From: Desmodus rotundus
Lineage: Eukaryota; Chordata; Mammalia; Chiroptera; Phyllostomidae
Assembly: GCF_022682495.2 (NCBI RefSeq)
Contig: NC_071391.1
Span: forward strand, 11,197,680-11,261,679
Length of the DNA: 64,000 nt
Reading direction: 5' to 3'
This document shows, piece after piece, positions 60,656 to 64,000 of this stretch; position 1 is the first letter of the stretch; the number at the start of each line of letters is the position of its first letter. Position numbers and translations under genes: made by a program. The notes beneath the pieces were generated by a model. It did no database searches. It saw only the letters and a list, made by a program, of their open reading frames with translations, and had not been told where the DNA came from.

Positions 60656-61603
60656 TTACTTTAATTGCCTGGAGTCCTCTCTCTTCTGCATGAGTCTAAT
60701 GAGAGCACTTTTCACTTCTTTATTCCTAAGACTGTAAATGAGTGGATTCAGCATGGGAATCACAATAGTATAAAAAACAGAAGCCACTTGATCTTTGCCC
60801 AAGGTATAGGACTTACGTGATTTCAAATACGTGAAAATCGTAGTGCCATAAAAGATGGTGACTCCCAGGAGATGGGAGGCACATGTAGAGAAGGCTTTTC
60901 TCTTTCCTGAAGTGGAAGCAATTTTCAGTACAGTGGCCAGAATGGACAGGTAGGACACAGATATTGTGATAAGAGATACCACTAGAGCAGAGCCCGCACA
61001 AAAGAATATCGTGATTTCCACGTCCCGTGTGTCAGTGCAGGACAGGGCTAGGATTGGGGAAGTGTCACAGAAGAAGTGATGGATTACATTGGAGTCACAG
61101 AAATGCAGTGTAGTCACGGAAAGAACATTGATCATAGAGTTTGTGAAGCCAGTGAAATAGGACCCAAGGACGAGGGAGCAGCAGAGTCTTTTGGACATAA
61201 CAACGGGGTAGTGCAGAGGATTGCAGATAGCGACATAGCGGTCATAGGCCATTGAGGAGAGAAGAAAACATTCAGTGACACCCAAGAAGACAAAAAAGTA
61301 CATTTGGGTGAAGCAGCTTATGTATGAAATGTGCTTCGTGGAGGTCAGTAAGTTCTGTAAGGTTTTCGGTGTGATGGCTGTTGAGTAACTGAGGTCAAGA
61401 AATGACAGGTGACTGAGGAAGAAATACATGGGGGTGTGAAGCTGGAGATTCAGGTGGATGATCAATATCATCCCTGTATTTCCTAGCACACTCATCAGGT
61501 AAATCATGAGAAATACGATAAAGAGGATCAGCTGGATGTCTTCAGATTCTGTCAGCCCCATAAGGATGAAGTCAGACACACGTGTGTTATTGCTTCTGCC
61601 CAT
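60656..61603 (-). CDS. OR8H: Olfactory receptor, OR8H type, 315 residues (unit 3)
   Basis: Complete seven-helix odorant receptor from the ATG at 61601-61603. N5 glycosylation site, C97 in [45 protein letters not shown] and [15 protein letters not shown] are all intact, with tail [11 protein letters not shown]. From TM5 onward it equals unit 2 almost residue for residue. The stretch from DRY to TM4 ([10 protein letters not shown]) and the tail equal unit 1 instead, a patchwork that may reflect gene conversion. One change in the third outer loop region turns the KPRKSY of the other units into KSRKSY. It is the best candidate for a fully functional OR8H besides unit 1. Confidence 0.96.
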   Translation of the reverse strand: MGRSNNTRVSDFILMGLTESEDIQLILFIVFLMIYLMSVLGNTGMILIIHLNLQLHTPMYFFLSHLSFLDLSYSTAITPKTLQNLLTSTKHISYISCFTQMYFFVFLGVTECFLLSSMAYDRYVAICNPLHYPVVMSKRLCCSLVLGSYFTGFTNSMINVLSVTTLHFCDSNVIHHFFCDTSPILALSCTDTRDVEITIFFCAGSALVVSLITISVSYLSILATVLKIASTSGKRKAFSTCASHLLGVTIFYGTTIFTYLKSRKSYTLGKDQVASVFYTIVIPMLNPLIYSLRNKEVKSALIRLMQKREDSRQLK

Positions 61604-61622
61604 TCTGTCCACCTGCTCCACA

Positions 61623-63148
61623 CTGTTGAGAAATAAAGGTGATACCTGGCAGGAATGAGTTCATAAATGTTGACTTATATATTAGGTTATTATTTCTATA
61701 AATTTATAATAATAAGTGGTTTCAGAATGTGATGGGGAAATTAAAGTGGATTGGAAAATACAGAAGTGGGCATACATTGACCCTTGGGCATGATATAATA
61801 ATAAAAGCTATCACTTGTTTAATTAGAATGAGCCTGACACTCCTCTAAATACTTTTCCTTATTAGTACATTTACTTCTCATGAGAATACCCTACCATGGG
61901 TGCTATACTTAGAGCCTCATTTTTAGAAACGAGATAAAGAGCACAATTTATGTAACTTATTGAGAGTCACAACCATGAAATTTTGTCTCTGTCATTCTGC
62001 CCAGATAGAGTGACTTCAGAGAACATGGTCTTTGTACTATATTTTGATTTGTAACTCAAAATATCCTATGGCAAAAAATACTTGATATATTGTGTAATAA
62101 ATAATTTAAAAACAGTTTTAATATATCATTTACTGACCTCTTTTTGGAAAATTATTTAATAGTAATTGGAAATAAATTTCATGCTTGGGGATCAAAATTA
62201 CAGACCATGCATTAGTATTAATTTTCAGAACATATATTTTCCTAAGTTGGGCAGTCAAAATGTGATTTGTTCCAAAAATCACGTTTATAAAACATGTACA
62301 GTGCTTGTACACCATAATTCCAAAAAACTGTTTATTTCTCATTTCATAAAACAGGGCATGTATAGGGTAAGGTCTAAGTGATATGTTTAGGCATATATTT
62401 TATACAATGCCTTCCTTTTATTTCATCCTAACTCAAACTCTTACATTTTCAGGGTTATACTTACCAAGAGCCAAAGTCAGTGGAGAAAGAAAAAAACCAT
62501 CTTCCAATATTATCAGGCAAGAAATTTCTCAACCTTTTCTCACAAATAAAACAAGAAAACTGTTTATGGCAACAATTTCTATACTATATTCTTTCCTTTG
62601 AGTTAAATTCTGTGCACAGTTTTGTGCATTCATCTTGCATTATTCTGAGGTAAAAAAAAAATGTCAACTTAGAATTTTGTTCAGGCCCTGGTCAAACAGA
62701 AAATCTGCCAGCAAGTTGTGTCTGAAGGGGAATCCAGGCAGCCATTGCGAACACAAGTGGAGCAGAGTATGTCTTGTCCATCTTCCAGGGCACCTCATAA
62801 TATACTGAGGATTGAGGACAAGGCAACATTGCTCCTCCCTGGAGACCAGTTTCCATGGAAGCTTTTCTGGCACGTTTCCAAGGAGAAAGGCTCAGGGACT
62901 AAATGCAGCTGTGTCATCATTTAAGGAAATAGTTGCCTTTTTCCTTATATGGCACACAAGGAAGAACCTGGTTTCATCCTCTTTCGTGATAATTTAAGGT
63001 TTTACCTGGGTTGGTGGAGGAGCCATTTATAGAGACATCTGCAATTGCTCAGTAACTGAAACCTCAGGATGGAATAATTCACTTTTCACAATGAAACATT
63101 TTTATGTTTACATGTGTGATACTATCATGTTTCATTAGCAAATAATTA
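61623..63148 (-). promoter_or_regulatory. Candidate OR8H promoter, 5' exon and intron (unit 3)
   Basis: TAATTA at 63143-63148, TATAAAT at 63025-63031, donor G/GTAAGTATAA with the exon ending at 62465, acceptor TTTATTTCTCAACAG with the last intron base at 61623. The predicted intron is 842 nt. Confidence 0.55.
61790..62035 (+). repeat. MIR SINE in OR8H intron (unit 3)
   Basis: AAAAGCTATCACTTGTTTAA, GAGCCTGACACTCCTCTAAA and GTCATTCTGCCCAGATAGAG correspond to the MIR in units 1 and 2. Confidence 0.65.
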
Positions 63149-64000
63149 GAATGCTACAAAATTCAAAGAACAAAATGAGAACAGGTCTAACATGTGGGAA
63201 CATTTATATGAATTCCCCCCCCATTTTGTGTACCTTTATTAATGCATATGTATCTACAGTTTTGCATAATAACTGTTACACTGTATATTTAGACTCCAGC
63301 CCTCATTTTGGAACAAGATTCCATGATACTCCATGACCAATGTTACATCAAACCCACAAAGTCTAGTCTTGTGCATGGACTGTGCCCCATGACTAAATTC
63401 CCTCTAAATGGGTCCTCAGCTGACACATGTTTCAGGACGTCACAAGAAAAATATGGTGTCAGCTCCCCATTCTTTGTTGGCAATCACCCCCTCATCCACA
63501 CAGCAGTACTTCTACAATTTGTTTTGCTATTTATTGAACTTTGTATATAATCAATGTGTTCTTATTTTTTCAAACTGTACCCAGCTTTATTAAAGATACT
63601 TTTCATAAACAATCATAGTATTTCTGGCAGGAAATGGGCAGATAATTGTTAACTGTATACAAGAACTTTCATTCTCCCTTCTTCAATGGACTACCAAAAT
63701 CAGAAAGCCATTATAAAACCCAGTGGAGTCTTCATCTGCTGCTCTGAACAAGGAGAGTTTAGAGTGAGGGTCGACAATTCACATTAGGCATGTTGTTTAA
63801 CAGCTTTTCACCTGCCAACCGTGACTTTCAGGAAATTAAATGAAAGTGGCAGAATTATCAGTCTTTAGGTCCACAATCTAAAAATGGCGCTTCTGCTCTT
63901 TTGAGGAATGCCATCTCCATGGTGACTCTGGAAAGTCGAGATTGTTCAACATAGTGGTAACTAATTGTTGGGGCGTCAGGTTCCAGCATGTCTCTGGGCT
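63149..64000. other. End of OR8H unit 3 and unique right edge
   Basis: 63149-63565 still follows units 1 and 2. From about 63565 (AAACTGTACCCAGC) the sequence is unrelated to them, and the VES SINE pair and inverted L1 are missing. No gene, repeat or motif could be supported in the last 435 bases. Confidence 0.5.

Larger units (their letters stand above)
47900..63565 (-). repeat. Tandem array of three OR8H units, period 6.3-6.4 kb
   Basis: The coding exons start at 48944, 55213 and 61603, that is 6269 and 6390 bp apart. All are on the minus strand and share 5' exon, promoter, MIR and long flanks. Units 1 and 2 also share two VES SINEs and an inverted L1 upstream. In unit 3 the match stops at about 63565. 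Confidence 0.85.

Overview
This is mammalian nuclear DNA, almost certainly from a microbat. It is AT-rich and about half interspersed repeats. It carries tRNA-derived SINEs of the bat VES type, many L1 fragments, ancient MIR elements and a mariner DNA transposon. The only convincing genes are intronless coding exons of class II olfactory receptors (ORs): five OR5T-type (one cut by the left edge) and three OR8H-type. From memory, OR5T genes lie next to OR8H1 in human 11q12.1, so the window looks like the bat counterpart of that border, locally expanded.

Left and centre (1-44.2 kb) hold the OR5T expansion, built from related segments. Block 0 is the partial OR5T (-) at 1-651, its upstream flank and L1 sequence up to about 7.04 kb. 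Block 1 runs 7.04-24.9 kb and block 2 runs 24.9-42.4 kb. Each starts with an anonymous ORF, an L1 interrupted by mariner and a VES SINE, then has OR5T (-), a spacer with an L1, and OR5T (+). Each pair of receptors is therefore head to head; in block 2 the two arms are recognisable as inverted copies of each other. Block 3 (42.4-44.2 kb) is a short start of the same unit. It lacks the mariner and the leading L1, so it branched off before those insertions.

A gene-poor bridge (44.2-47.9 kb) has a VES SINE with clear target duplications, a possible LTR and an inverted L1. The right part (47.9-63.56 kb) is a tandem array of three OR8H genes, all on the minus strand, with a period of 6.3-6.4 kb. 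Units share MIR copies, VES SINEs and inverted L1s. The right edge (63.56-64 kb) falls outside the repeat unit.

The most useful result is regulatory. Four OR5T genes share a compact upstream module: a palindromic Olf-1/EBF-like core, a homeodomain-type AATTA/TAATT core, a TATA-like box and a 5' splice donor. The Olf/EBF core lies about 100 bp from the donor in all four, whichever strand the gene is on. The three OR8H genes share a different module: a TAATTA core, TATAAAT, a G/GTAAGTAT donor, and a pyrimidine-rich CAG acceptor about 20 nt before the ATG. These give plausible two-exon gene models. Signs of ongoing evolution include a mosaic OR5T (10685-11677), an OR8H with damaged landmark residues (54266-55213), and L1s that mark likely recombination joints. 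I saw no rRNA or functional tRNA gene, no CRISPR array and nothing resembling a wholly new molecular system. All similarities are by eye; no alignment or database search was run.
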